Shown: positions 26,756 through 34,860 of the stretch, piece after piece
Numbering within the stretch: position 1 is the stretch's first letter
How the letters are laid out: the number at the start of each line of letters is the position of its first letter
Position numbers and translations under genes: made by a program
The notes under the pieces: model-generated
The model's input: only the letters and a program-made list of their open reading frames with translations
Database searches by the model: none
What the model was told of the DNA's origin: nothing
From: Bacteroidales bacterium UBA3844
Lineage (GTDB): Bacteria; Bacteroidota; Bacteroidia; Bacteroidales; Paludibacteraceae
Direction of reading: 5' to 3'
Length of the DNA: 64,000 nt
NCBI GenBank assembly: GCA_002392915.1
Contig: DGHQ01000002.1
Span: 25,201-89,200 of the forward strand

Positions 26756-27652
26756 TCACATCCAAAGTGGTTCTGTCTCCCAATATTTTGGAAAGCCCAT
26801 AGCTTTTGTATCTATCATAGGGAAATCAGAAAACAACTTTAACAAACGATCTTTCAACTTATTATGTGGGGAAATGATATCGACAAACCACTTTATTATA
26901 CATAAATCAAAATAGATTCGTTTTGGAGAAACCTTAGAAACAATCCATTTTCCTTTAATTTTCTTTGGAATCATTGGGCATATAGCATTCTCTTTATTCC
27001 ATACACGGGAATGATGGCAACACGAATTACGAGTAAGAGTAACGATTGTCATCCAAGATGCAAAAACCGGAACTGGCAGGCCAAAGCGAGAAGCTATTTT
27101 TTTGCGAAGCACGTTATCTGCAAGGTTTTCAAAAATACGTGTCACAACACCAAGCGGAAGGATTTCAACAAGAATCCAAGCCGGAGGATATGGATTAGAG
27201 TACTTTGATTTGAAATGAAGAATAAATTCCTCTTTTGAATTTTTTAATTCTTTGTCTATGAGAGTCATGGTTCGAGAGAATCGCTCTTCACTGGCAAAAA
27301 AAGACGGATCAGTCATCCAAAAGATATTCCCTGTATATTCTGACACCACATTCGACAATATACTACGAAACAATATCTCTATCTTTTCTATTTCATAAAA
27401 GATCAAAAATCTGAACTTTTTATCAAAGCGATATAGATTGATAGCATTCTGAAACTTACTTCCAGATTTAAAAGAATGATTTTCTTTTGGGAATCGCAGC
27501 ATTGGATAAAAATAACCACTTAAACGATAATATCCAACCCTATCAATATACCTTTGTGCAAAATCCACATCCTCTATAATAAGGCCTCTATCCAATAAAA
27601 GAGAGACGATGTCGGATGTGCAAGAGAAATGTTTTTTGTACTGTACACTCAT
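26756..27652 (-). CDS. Abi family (AbiD/AbiF-like) HEPN protein
   Basis: 298 residues from ATG 27652 (MSVQYKKHFSCTSDIV). Abi_2 family hallmarks are IDRVGYYRLSGYFYPML near residue 36 and a HEPN-type R-x4-H motif, R208 to H213 in RNSCCHHSRVWN, which in HEPN proteins forms the RNase active site. Members act as abortive-infection phage-defence proteins, probably cutting RNA; that activity is inferred here. No membrane segment. No antitoxin-like partner is adjacent. It is flanked by 230-bp direct repeats and lies in AT-rich accessory DNA. Confidence 0.88.
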   Translation of the reverse strand: MSVQYKKHFSCTSDIVSLLLDRGLIIEDVDFAQRYIDRVGYYRLSGYFYPMLRFPKENHSFKSGSKFQNAINLYRFDKKFRFLIFYEIEKIEILFRSILSNVVSEYTGNIFWMTDPSFFASEERFSRTMTLIDKELKNSKEEFILHFKSKYSNPYPPAWILVEILPLGVVTRIFENLADNVLRKKIASRFGLPVPVFASWMTIVTLTRNSCCHHSRVWNKENAICPMIPKKIKGKWIVSKVSPKRIYFDLCIIKWFVDIISPHNKLKDRLLKLFSDFPMIDTKAMGFPKYWETEPLWM

Positions 27653-27795
27653 AATATATAAAAATAAAACGACCCCCGATTTGAGCATCCACGAGAGGCT
27701 TGGGGGTTCTGGTACTGCAAAAATATGAACTTATTTTCAAATGAACAACTTTTTAGAATGTTTTTTTCACTTTTCACGAGAAACTGCAATTTTAT

Positions 27796-28023
27796 TAGAA
27801 TGTTTTGTTACAGAGTTGAGGATTGTTAAGGGCGGAACGCCATAACCACATCCTATAGTGCGAGCCGTAGGCGAGCACATAAAAAACAAAACCACAGAGG
27901 CACAAAGTTTACAGAGAAAAGCTATGCCTTTTTATGAGGAAAAAAGAAACTTCACTTTGATTCCCCTAAATTGCGTTTCTTCAATTCTTTTAACTAACAT
28001 TGCACTTGCATCTTGACTCTAGG
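27796..28023. repeat. About 230-bp direct repeat, right copy
   Basis: This matches 26510-26741 almost base for base, including the dispersed repeat at 27818-27878. One variant base spoils the inner palindrome (CGCCATAAC instead of CGCCCTAAC). It runs straight into the truncated Abi relic at 28026. The 27653-27795 stretch before it is AT-rich with no gene. Confidence 0.9.
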
Positions 28024-28131
28024 TAGAGAGACAATATCAGATGTGCAAGAGAAATGTTTTTTGTACTTTACACTCATAATATTATAAAAATAAAACGATC
28101 CCCGATTTGAACATTCATGAAAGGCTTGGGG
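28005..28131 (-). pseudogene. Truncated second copy of the Abi gene and its upstream region
   Basis: Positions 28026-28131 match the 5' end and promoter side of the intact Abi gene (27601-27706). The relic would start at 28077 and read MSVKYKKHFSCTSDIVSL, equal to the intact N-terminus except Q4 to K, then break into the direct repeat and stop after about 25 codons, at roughly 28005. About 840 bp of the gene, from codon 19 to the end, is missing. It is the remnant of a tandem duplication of the repeat-plus-Abi module. Confidence 0.88.
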
Positions 28132-28144
28132 TAACAGCTGTTAC
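28131..28144. other. Perfect 14-bp palindrome GTAACAGCTGTTAC
   Basis: A perfectly symmetric site at the outer edge of the Abi relic, absent from the corresponding place next to the intact copy. It could be a protein-binding site or chance. Confidence 0.4.
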
Positions 28145-28211
28145 GATAGTGCGAATTCCAAGTATTTCCAAAAATCCGCACATTTTTTCAACCTATTTTC
28201 CCATATATTTA

Positions 28212-28400
28212 GAGGGTGTATCAAAATGTAAAATCAAGTTTTTCGAACTTACATTTTGTCACTTTTTATATGAACAAAGCCGTTTCAGAGCTTAAAAATT
28301 ACAGTTAAGTCTCTGAAACGGCTATATTTTTGGAGAAATTAAAAATCAACTTACATTTTGATAGTTTGATTTTTGATAAATTGAGTTTTGATACACCCTC
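28212..28400. mobile_element. MITE-like element with 15-bp terminal inverted repeats
   Basis: Perfect ends GAGGGTGTATCAAAA (28212-28226) and its reverse complement (28386-28400) bound 189 bp with no coding capacity. Inside is a strong hairpin, GCCGTTTCAGAG (28279-28290) with CTCTGAAACGGC (28311-28322), and a repeated ATCAA..CTTACATTTTG motif near both ends. I cannot see a clear target-site duplication. The ends resemble those of some transposase-bearing IS elements of Bacteroidota, so it may be a non-autonomous derivative; that link is from memory. Confidence 0.7.
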
Positions 28401-28422
28401 CTACAATAAATCTATTCAAAAA

Positions 28423-29091
28423 TTAGCATATTTCCGCACCGTTGATCTCAAGTTTGAATTTTAGATTCAAATACGACGCTGCTTTCTGACACAGCTTCAT
28501 ACGGCTAAGGAATATCTCAAAATACTCGATGACTGGACTTATTTCTGTGTCAAGCGTGAGGGATAGGATCAGGGACGTGTGGTCGTCCGACAAACTTACA
28601 TGGTTTTCCGTCACCGCATAATTCACTCTGTCATGGATGTCAAACGAACTTTTGTCTGCATTTCTCACACGTGAACGCCGCACATCACTTTTATCCGCAA
28701 TAATAAGGGCAGCCGCGACGTCGCTGACAGGGAAAGCTGTGCTTTCATCATGGTTGCCGATAGCGGCTATTATCTTCGCAATGTCTTCGTATTGCATACC
28801 CATTTTGTCGAGAATACGAAAAGCCATTATCGCTCCAGACTGTGCATGGTCGATCCTGTTTATGACATTGCCGATATCATGCATATAGCCCGCTATACGA
28901 GCCAATTCCACATCATGTTCGTCGTAGCCTAACTGCTGCAACATATCCCCAGCACACTTTGACACACGCATCACATGTGCAAAACTGTGCTCTGTAAATC
29001 CCATACGTTCGAGGGATAGATCCGCACGTCTGATATATGTTTTGATTTCTTCTTCCTGAAGGATTTCCTTAAATGTTATTGTCTGCCTCAT
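28423..29091 (-). CDS. HD-domain phosphohydrolase
   Basis: A 222-residue cytosolic HD-superfamily protein. The metal-binding set appears as HSFAHVMRV (H39), GYMHDIGNV (H71, D72), DHAQSG (H82) and IGNHDE. The C-terminal 80 residues after SFDIHDRVNYAVTENHV are beta-rich and unassigned. Substrate is unknown; the family includes nucleotide phosphohydrolases and cyclic-dinucleotide phosphodiesterases. It is monocistronic, with a TAATTTTG -7-like box at 29114-29121 on its strand. The 242 bp upstream hold no gene. Confidence 0.85.
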   Translation of the reverse strand: MRQTITFKEILQEEEIKTYIRRADLSLERMGFTEHSFAHVMRVSKCAGDMLQQLGYDEHDVELARIAGYMHDIGNVINRIDHAQSGAIMAFRILDKMGMQYEDIAKIIAAIGNHDESTAFPVSDVAAALIIADKSDVRRSRVRNADKSSFDIHDRVNYAVTENHVSLSDDHTSLILSLTLDTEISPVIEYFEIFLSRMKLCQKAASYLNLKFKLEINGAEIC

Positions 29092-29318
29092 TATTCAAAT
29101 ATATTTTGCGACACAAAATTAATAAATTGCCATCACATAACCGTCTCATAAAGATTACAATTCATAAAACCTCTGCACCGCGGCAAAATTAAAAGAATCT
29201 GTTCAAATTTACTACGTTCATGGATTTTGATTGGCGATTTGTGAAATGTCCATATAATATGATACCCGAACTCACGTTAAATAATTTTAAACAGCCACTA
29301 TTTTTTTAGAAAAAAATC

Positions 29319-29326
29319 TAACTTTG
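29319..29326 (+). promoter_or_regulatory. -7 box directly before a small secreted protein
   Basis: TAACTTTG matches TAnnTTTG. It ends only 7 bases before the ATG at 29334, so an mRNA starting at the normal distance would have almost no leader. The -33 position is not a good match. Confidence 0.5.
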
Positions 29327-29333
29327 CAAAAGG

Positions 29334-29738
29334 ATGAAACGAATGTGCAGAGTCATATGTTTTTTAACGGTTCTCCTGGCCGTATGGCTGACAGTCATAA
29401 CAAGCTGGCAGAAGAGTGACGTATACAATTTACAGGACATCCAACAAAACACAGAGTTTTCTTTTCAGATTCCCAATCAACAACAGCACCATGAGGCGAC
29501 ACTGACAGATGCCGCACAGATTTATCGCATCTGTAGCTCACGGCCTCAGCGTATTCTTTCGTCTCAAGAATTCAGACACGACAGGACATTAGCTTCATTC
29601 TATGGATCCTCCCGTCGACATATTATCAACCTACTCTATTCCTTTCACGACAGCAGATGGCGTTTGAAATCGTCACCATTCTGTCTGCACGTCTCATGTG
29701 ACTACTATGTCATTGCATTGAGGCACATTATTCGTTAG
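29334..29738 (+). CDS. Small secreted or membrane-anchored protein of unknown function
   Basis: 134 residues. MKRMCRVICFLTVLLAVWLTVITSW is a signal peptide or anchor helix. The mature part is basic and polar, with SRPQRILSSQEF and a C-terminal block ending DYYVIALRHIIR. I believe similar short proteins with an SRPQR segment and a DYYV..LR end occur in other Bacteroidota, but I cannot check this. Two cysteines near the C-terminus (FCLHVSCDYY) may pair. It precedes nhaD by 187 bp, a gap that holds only a CAACCAT/ATGGTTG hairpin near 29800-29830. Confidence 0.65.
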   Translation: MKRMCRVICFLTVLLAVWLTVITSWQKSDVYNLQDIQQNTEFSFQIPNQQQHHEATLTDAAQIYRICSSRPQRILSSQEFRHDRTLASFYGSSRRHIINLLYSFHDSRWRLKSSPFCLHVSCDYYVIALRHIIR

Positions 29739-29925
29739 CATTGCTTTTCTACCATTCGGAGCAGACAATAGCTCACAAAAAATCAAACAAATAGACATCG
29801 CCAACCATTAAAAGGTTGAAGATGGTTGTTGCTGTTTCGGCATATCATATTGTCGACAAAAACACTTCAAAGCACGATTTTAATGAAGACGACGTTGCAA
29901 AATTTTCACTTAATACATTCAAGCA

Positions 29926-31269
29926 ATGACAACATTAACATTAGCGATAGTTATCGTATTTTGCATAGGCTATTTCTTTATAGCCATTGAGAGCGTAACC
30001 AAAATAAACAAGGCAGCCATTGCCTTGTTGATGCTTGTGGCCACATGGACACTGTTTATGATAAACCCATCCGACTATCTGCCTTCCGCTGTAGACGGAC
30101 AAATAGCGTCAGTAGTCGGTGAGACAATCGAACGCCACTTGGGTTCGACCGCGACAACCTTGTTCTTCTTGATGGGAGCAATGACCATCGTTGAGCTTGT
30201 AGACCAGAACGGAGGCTTCAACTTCGTCCGCGATGTCATGCAAACACAAAGCAAACGTGTTCTGCTGTGGCGTATAGCCTTTATGACATTCTTTCTATCT
30301 GCGATCCTCGACAATCTGACAACATCAATCGTGATGATTATGATTCTTCGTAAATTGGTCAGCGAACAGAAAGACCGTATCATATATGCTTCTCTGGTGA
30401 TCATTGCCGCCAATAGTGGCGGAGCGTTCTCACCTATCGGCGATGTCACGACCATCATGCTGTGGAATAAAGGAGTGGTAACCGCATCCGGAGTCATCAG
30501 CGAACTTATATTGCCTTCACTTGTATCAATGGTCATTCCGGCATACGCTCTCTCCTTATCATTAAAAGGCACACTTTCCTCCGCTACCGTGCAAATGCAG
30601 ACGAATCAAGTGAATGAACTGACTGCCACACAACGCAAAACAATATTCTTCTTGGGTGTAGGCGGACTCATTTTTGTGCCAATATTCAAGAGCATCACTC
30701 ACCTGCCTCCGTTTGTGGGAATCTTATTGGTATTAAGTTTATTATGGACAGTCACAGAAATCTTCTACGCTCATTTGAAAGCAGCAGAAGAAAAGAATGC
30801 GATGCAGAAACGTGTATCTCAGATTCTTACAAAAATCGACATGTCAACGATTCTTTTCTTCCTCGGTATTCTGATGGCAGTGGCATGTCTGGAGACTATC
30901 GGAGTACTCACAATGTTAGGTGATGGATTAAACTCTGTATTCGACAGCAATCACTATCTGATAACAGGCATCATCGGCGTTCTCTCTTCTATCGTCGACA
31001 ATGTGCCATTGGTTGCAGGATGTATGGGAATGTATCCAGTAGCATCGACAGGCGACATGGCGGTTGACGGCATTTTTTGGCAGTTGTTGGCATATTGTGC
31101 AGGTGTAGGTGGATCAATGCTTATCATCGGTTCGGCTGCTGGAGTTGTGGTAATGGGACTTGAAAGAATCACATTCGGATGGTATATGAAACACATATCA
31201 TGGATAGTTCTTCTCGGATATCTGGCAGGCATACTGTGCTATTGGGCAGAGAAGACATTTATATTTTGA
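29926..31269 (+). CDS. nhaD: Na+/H+ antiporter NhaD
   Basis: A 447-residue ion transporter of the NhaD/ArsB superfamily that exports Na+ (or Li+) for protons. It has about 12 membrane helices starting MTTLTLAIVIVFCIGYFFIA. Diagnostic stretches are FFLMGAMTIVELVDQNGGFN, SAILDNLTTSIVMIMIL, IAANSGGAFSPIGDVTTIML, and SSIVDNVPLVAGCMGMY near the C-terminal pore repeat. Length is normal. Its terminator is shared with the converging ABC gene. Confidence 0.93.
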   Translation: MTTLTLAIVIVFCIGYFFIAIESVTKINKAAIALLMLVATWTLFMINPSDYLPSAVDGQIASVVGETIERHLGSTATTLFFLMGAMTIVELVDQNGGFNFVRDVMQTQSKRVLLWRIAFMTFFLSAILDNLTTSIVMIMILRKLVSEQKDRIIYASLVIIAANSGGAFSPIGDVTTIMLWNKGVVTASGVISELILPSLVSMVIPAYALSLSLKGTLSSATVQMQTNQVNELTATQRKTIFFLGVGGLIFVPIFKSITHLPPFVGILLVLSLLWTVTEIFYAHLKAAEEKNAMQKRVSQILTKIDMSTILFFLGILMAVACLETIGVLTMLGDGLNSVFDSNHYLITGIIGVLSSIVDNVPLVAGCMGMYPVASTGDMAVDGIFWQLLAYCAGVGGSMLIIGSAAGVVVMGLERITFGWYMKHISWIVLLGYLAGILCYWAEKTFIF

Positions 31270-31302
31270 GTCACTCCATTTACGGGATTTTGAATAAATA
31301 AC

Positions 31303-31341
31303 CAAAAGGCTGAATTCCAAAATCGGATTCAGCCTTTTTTA
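31303..31341. terminator. Bidirectional terminator between nhaD and the ABC exporter
   Basis: AAAAGGCTGAA pairs with TTCAGCCTTTT around a 13-base loop, with A and T runs on either side, between convergent genes. Confidence 0.85.
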
Positions 31342-31373
31342 TATATCGTCCTAGATATAGTCGACGGGGAAAT

Positions 31374-33161
31374 TCATTCGCCTCTCTGCGTCTTCGCGAT
31401 CTTTTCAATATTCAAGCTTCTTGCGGACGCATCAAAAATTCTTCGGTAGACACCATTCTTAGCGTAACACTCTTCATGTGTGCCATGCTCCATCACCCTA
31501 CCCTTTTCCAACGAATATATCATCTCAGAATCTATTATCTGCGAAAGGCTATGTGAAATGATGATGACGGTGCGGTTCTGCTTTATCGCGTCTATACTAT
31601 TCTTGATCTGCTCAGTGGCGATAGCGTCGAGGCTGGCAGTCGGCTCATCAAGGAATATAATCGGAGGATTCTTAATAAACATTCTGGCAATAGCCACTCG
31701 CTGCTGCTGTCCGCCCGACAATTCCGTCGCCTTGCTTTTGAATCCATTCGGCAAAGATATCACCTGATCATATAGGAATGCCTTCCTAGCCGCCTCCATC
31801 ACCTCCTCATCAGTAGCGTCGACATTTCCATAACGGATATTTTCCTCTATCGTACCGTCGAAAATATGATTCTTCTGAAGCACAAGTCCGATATTGTCGC
31901 GAAGATATTGCGTATCCCAGTCTTTAAGGCTAACACCATCAAGAAACACGTCGCCACAATCCTGCTCATAAAATTTATCCAAAAGGTTGATTATCGTACT
32001 TTTTCCAGCACCAGAAAGTCCAACCAAAGCTGTGATTTTACCACTCTCGATCTTCATATTTATGTCATGAAGTGCTTTTGTGCCATTAGGATAAGTGAAG
32101 TCGACGTGACGCAATTCAAACTCACCCTTGATCTTTTCCGGACGATGCTTGCCACTCTTCTCTGTCTCTTCCGCACCAGAATCAATAATTTCAAAGAATC
32201 CGTTTGCATAAATCAAAGCGTCGTTGAAATCATCATAAATTCGATGAAGCTGACGTGTGGGCGACGTCACATTGCCAAACAACATGATATGGTACATGAT
32301 CGCACCAATAGTCATATCACCGTTGAGCACAAGGAAAGCGGTAAGGATAATGATAAGCACCACTCCTATCTGCTCAACAAACGTCTTCAAGCCTTCAAAG
32401 GCAAAACTTGTCTGACGTGTCTTCAGCTGATTTTCAGTGATATTCTTCTGAAGTTCAAGCTGTTTCTTTCCTTCTATCTGCTCACGATTAAAAGATTTGA
32501 TGACGGTGATGCTTTCAAGTATCGTCATGATACCGTGGCTCTTAGCCTCACGGAAATCCTTATGCTGTGTGCGCCATCCCTTCAGTTTGCTTGCTTGCAA
32601 ATAAGTGATATAGAAATAGATAGGCACAATCACAAGTGCGACGGTGCCGACATAGACATTCTGTTTGAACATCAACACCAATGCAAGAATAGCGCTGCAA
32701 AACAGAGGCAGGATATCAATGAAGAAGTTCTGGACTATACGAGTCAGGCTCTCCACTCCCCTGTCTATACGTGTCTGCAGTTTGCCCGGCTCATTGCCAG
32801 ACTTTGTGAAAAAGGCAAGACGGTATGTAAGGACTCTTTCTATCACATCCTGTGCTAAATCCTGAGAAATACAAATCTTCAGTTTTTGCCCGAAAAATTT
32901 TTGGCCAAATTGCACAAGGATAATCATCAGTTCCTTACCTAGCAACACAGATGAAATCAGGATAAGAATATCAATTCCGTCAACAAGACCTTTTCCTGCA
33001 GTGACAAGAGCATTGATGGAATCAACAGTATAGTTGAGGACAATCGCGTTGACCTGGGCCATAAGTGATCCGACCATGGTTAGCAGCAACGTCGCAAACA
33101 CAAGCCACTTATACGGCTTGACATAAACTGAAATTCTTTTGAATATTTCTATAACAGACAT
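31374..33161 (-). CDS. ABC exporter (fused permease and ATPase)
   Basis: A 595-residue half-transporter of the type IV/MsbA-like exporter class. Six membrane helices cover residues 1-320. The nucleotide-binding domain has Walker A GLSGAGKSTI, signature LSGGQQQRVAIAR, Walker B IIFLDEPTASLD and the H-loop IIISHSLSQI. Substrate cannot be told; candidates for the class include lipids, peptides and drugs. It stands alone, so it probably works as a homodimer. Confidence 0.93.
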   Translation of the reverse strand: MSVIEIFKRISVYVKPYKWLVFATLLLTMVGSLMAQVNAIVLNYTVDSINALVTAGKGLVDGIDILILISSVLLGKELMIILVQFGQKFFGQKLKICISQDLAQDVIERVLTYRLAFFTKSGNEPGKLQTRIDRGVESLTRIVQNFFIDILPLFCSAILALVLMFKQNVYVGTVALVIVPIYFYITYLQASKLKGWRTQHKDFREAKSHGIMTILESITVIKSFNREQIEGKKQLELQKNITENQLKTRQTSFAFEGLKTFVEQIGVVLIIILTAFLVLNGDMTIGAIMYHIMLFGNVTSPTRQLHRIYDDFNDALIYANGFFEIIDSGAEETEKSGKHRPEKIKGEFELRHVDFTYPNGTKALHDINMKIESGKITALVGLSGAGKSTIINLLDKFYEQDCGDVFLDGVSLKDWDTQYLRDNIGLVLQKNHIFDGTIEENIRYGNVDATDEEVMEAARKAFLYDQVISLPNGFKSKATELSGGQQQRVAIARMFIKNPPIIFLDEPTASLDAIATEQIKNSIDAIKQNRTVIIISHSLSQIIDSEMIYSLEKGRVMEHGTHEECYAKNGVYRRIFDASARSLNIEKIAKTQRGE

Positions 33162-33245
33162 TATATAGTGTTTGATTTAATTACAAATCAGCGGATAAAT
33201 TAGTTTAATATATTTTGCTATAAAGCTCATTCAGCAACTAAAAAT

Positions 33246-33317
33246 GAGGATTTCTAAGGATCAATGCTTGACTGATATTGGATCTAACCCCACAAAATCT
33301 GCAAGTAAGAACGAGCA
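33246..33317 (-). repeat. Degenerate copy of the dispersed palindromic repeat
   Basis: GAGGATTTCTAAGGA at one end and CTAACCCCACAAAATCTGCA then ACGAGCA at the other resemble the reverse complement of 3361-3423. It lies in the 222-bp gap between the ABC gene and the FISUMP gene. Confidence 0.5.
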
Positions 33318-33383
33318 ATTATATTTTAATTATGTGATCGCCTTCGATACGCACTAGAGAGGAATATCTTCAAGTCAAAAATA

Positions 33384-34250
33384 TTATAGATTAAAAAAGG
33401 CAAACATCAACATCAATATTGCAATTGCAAACAAAATATATGAAAGGCTGCTTGTCTTTTCCTTTTCATAGCCATCTTTAATATATGTATTTTTTCTTGA
33501 GTAATTATCCTCAAATTTTTTCGATGAACTGTCTGAGACATTTTCTTTCGGAGTGTCATATCCTGCTTTGTCTTCATTGTTAATCGAAAATGAAGATGAC
33601 GACGGTTCTTCATAAGTATCATCAGTCGATTCTTCTTCTGTCTCATCTTCATCAGGCAAAACATAATTCAAATCAGCTCTGATTTTAGAGACAGCTCTTA
33701 TTGGAATCAAACATGCGCGATGACAAGTAAGCACATCACATTCGGGATCTTCATCTTTGTCTTTATCCACGTAGAAATAGACGACATCATCATCAGATTC
33801 ATCTAATTCAGAAGACCACCAGCTACAGCTAAAATCACTGTCTTCATAAACTTCATATAAATATTTTGGGAAACGTAACTCATTTCCATTTGGTCCGACA
33901 AATACGATTGAATTTTCTTTAAGTCCCAATTCACAGAACATCATCAGTTCCCGCCAATCTGTATACGAAGGAATTTTCCAATCTTTTCCCCACAAAACAG
34001 TTGCAGCATCATCTTCAGGATCAAGGATACGTTTTTTGTCTCTATCATTATATTTGACAAACTCGTCATCTATAATATACTTATGATCGTCGTCATTCCA
34101 ATCACCATCTGGATCTTTAGGTTCAACCTCACCCCACATGAAAAAATCACCAAATTCGCCTACTTTGGTAGCACCGATATCATAAGATGCCCACAGTGTA
34201 CCAGAAGGAAGGCCTAGATCCACGTAATCATATCCATTTATCATATCCAT
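33384..34250 (-). CDS. FISUMP-domain protein with C-terminal membrane anchor
   Basis: 288 residues. Residues 6-190 are a FISUMP/major paralogous domain: YVDLGLPSGTLWASYDIGA, FGDFFMWGEVEPKD, WKIPSYTDWRELM and SCWWSSELDE. These C-type-lectin-like domains are usually found in secreted Bacteroidota and Fibrobacter proteins. There is no N-terminal signal peptide. Residues 200-265 are acidic and Ser-rich, and residues 268-287 form a single membrane helix (LSYILFAIAILMLMFAFFNL). It is therefore a tail-anchored type protein, topology unknown. Last gene of a three-gene cluster, 36 bases after its neighbour. Confidence 0.8.
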   Translation of the reverse strand: MDMINGYDYVDLGLPSGTLWASYDIGATKVGEFGDFFMWGEVEPKDPDGDWNDDDHKYIIDDEFVKYNDRDKKRILDPEDDAATVLWGKDWKIPSYTDWRELMMFCELGLKENSIVFVGPNGNELRFPKYLYEVYEDSDFSCSWWSSELDESDDDVVYFYVDKDKDEDPECDVLTCHRACLIPIRAVSKIRADLNYVLPDEDETEEESTDDTYEEPSSSSFSINNEDKAGYDTPKENVSDSSSKKFEDNYSRKNTYIKDGYEKEKTSSLSYILFAIAILMLMFAFFNL

Positions 34251-34286
34251 ATACGTTTTTTACTAGATCAAAGACAAACCGTACAT

Positions 34287-34832
34287 TTACTTTTCCTCAA
34301 TCGATTCTTTTCGAAGAATAGGCCAAGGTCCATTTTGGTTGACGACGACTTTACACAAACCTTCTGTAGAATCCTCAACCAACAATATCAAACTCCACAG
34401 ATATACATTGTCACGTTTGTTGATGCACTTAAAAGTAAATGATGAGACATCCAAAACATCTCCTTCACAAAATACGATGGAATTTTCCATCGGACCATCT
34501 GATCTCAAAATACGATGATACATTACTTGCATAGGATTATTTTGTTTATCCACCGCAGTAAGATGTATCGGTTTGCTTAAATCAACAGGTTCTGATACTT
34601 GTTCATTGTATTTCAACAAAGCAGAAACCGACTTGTTGTCTGAACTTGTATATTCAGCAAATACTTTGTAATCCGGGCAACCTATATTATCATGATAAAC
34701 CTGTACGTATCTTGGGCTATTCTGACGGACAGTATCACCGACAGATGAACCGTTCTGATCCAATGACGACTCCTGAGCATAGCTGTTCAAAAAAAACAAA
34801 ATAGCAAAAAACAAAAAACAAAACTTTCTCAT
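34287..34832 (-). CDS. Secreted protein of unknown function
   Basis: 181 residues. MRKFCFLFFAILFFLNSYAQ is a signal peptide. The mature chain is beta-rich (YVQVYHDNIGCPDYKVFAEY, PIHLTAVDKQNNPMQVMYHR, VLDVSSFTFKCINKRDNVYL) with no family I recognise. It lies between the FNT-like and FISUMP genes with gaps of 28 and 36 bases, so co-expression is likely. Confidence 0.75.
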   Translation of the reverse strand: MRKFCFLFFAILFFLNSYAQESSLDQNGSSVGDTVRQNSPRYVQVYHDNIGCPDYKVFAEYTSSDNKSVSALLKYNEQVSEPVDLSKPIHLTAVDKQNNPMQVMYHRILRSDGPMENSIVFCEGDVLDVSSFTFKCINKRDNVYLWSLILLVEDSTEGLCKVVVNQNGPWPILRKESIEEK

Positions 34833-34860
34833 AAATCATAAATTTAAGAGTAATTGTATT

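Noticed and set aside
26510..28023. CRISPR array or prophage attachment sites suggested by direct repeats around the Abi gene
   Set aside because: There are only two long copies, no spacers, no cas genes, no integrase and no tRNA; a tandem duplication explains them fully.
28107..28295. 62-codon plus-strand ORF over the Abi relic and the MITE-like element
   Set aside because: It spans the junction of two non-coding elements and has no protein-like pattern.
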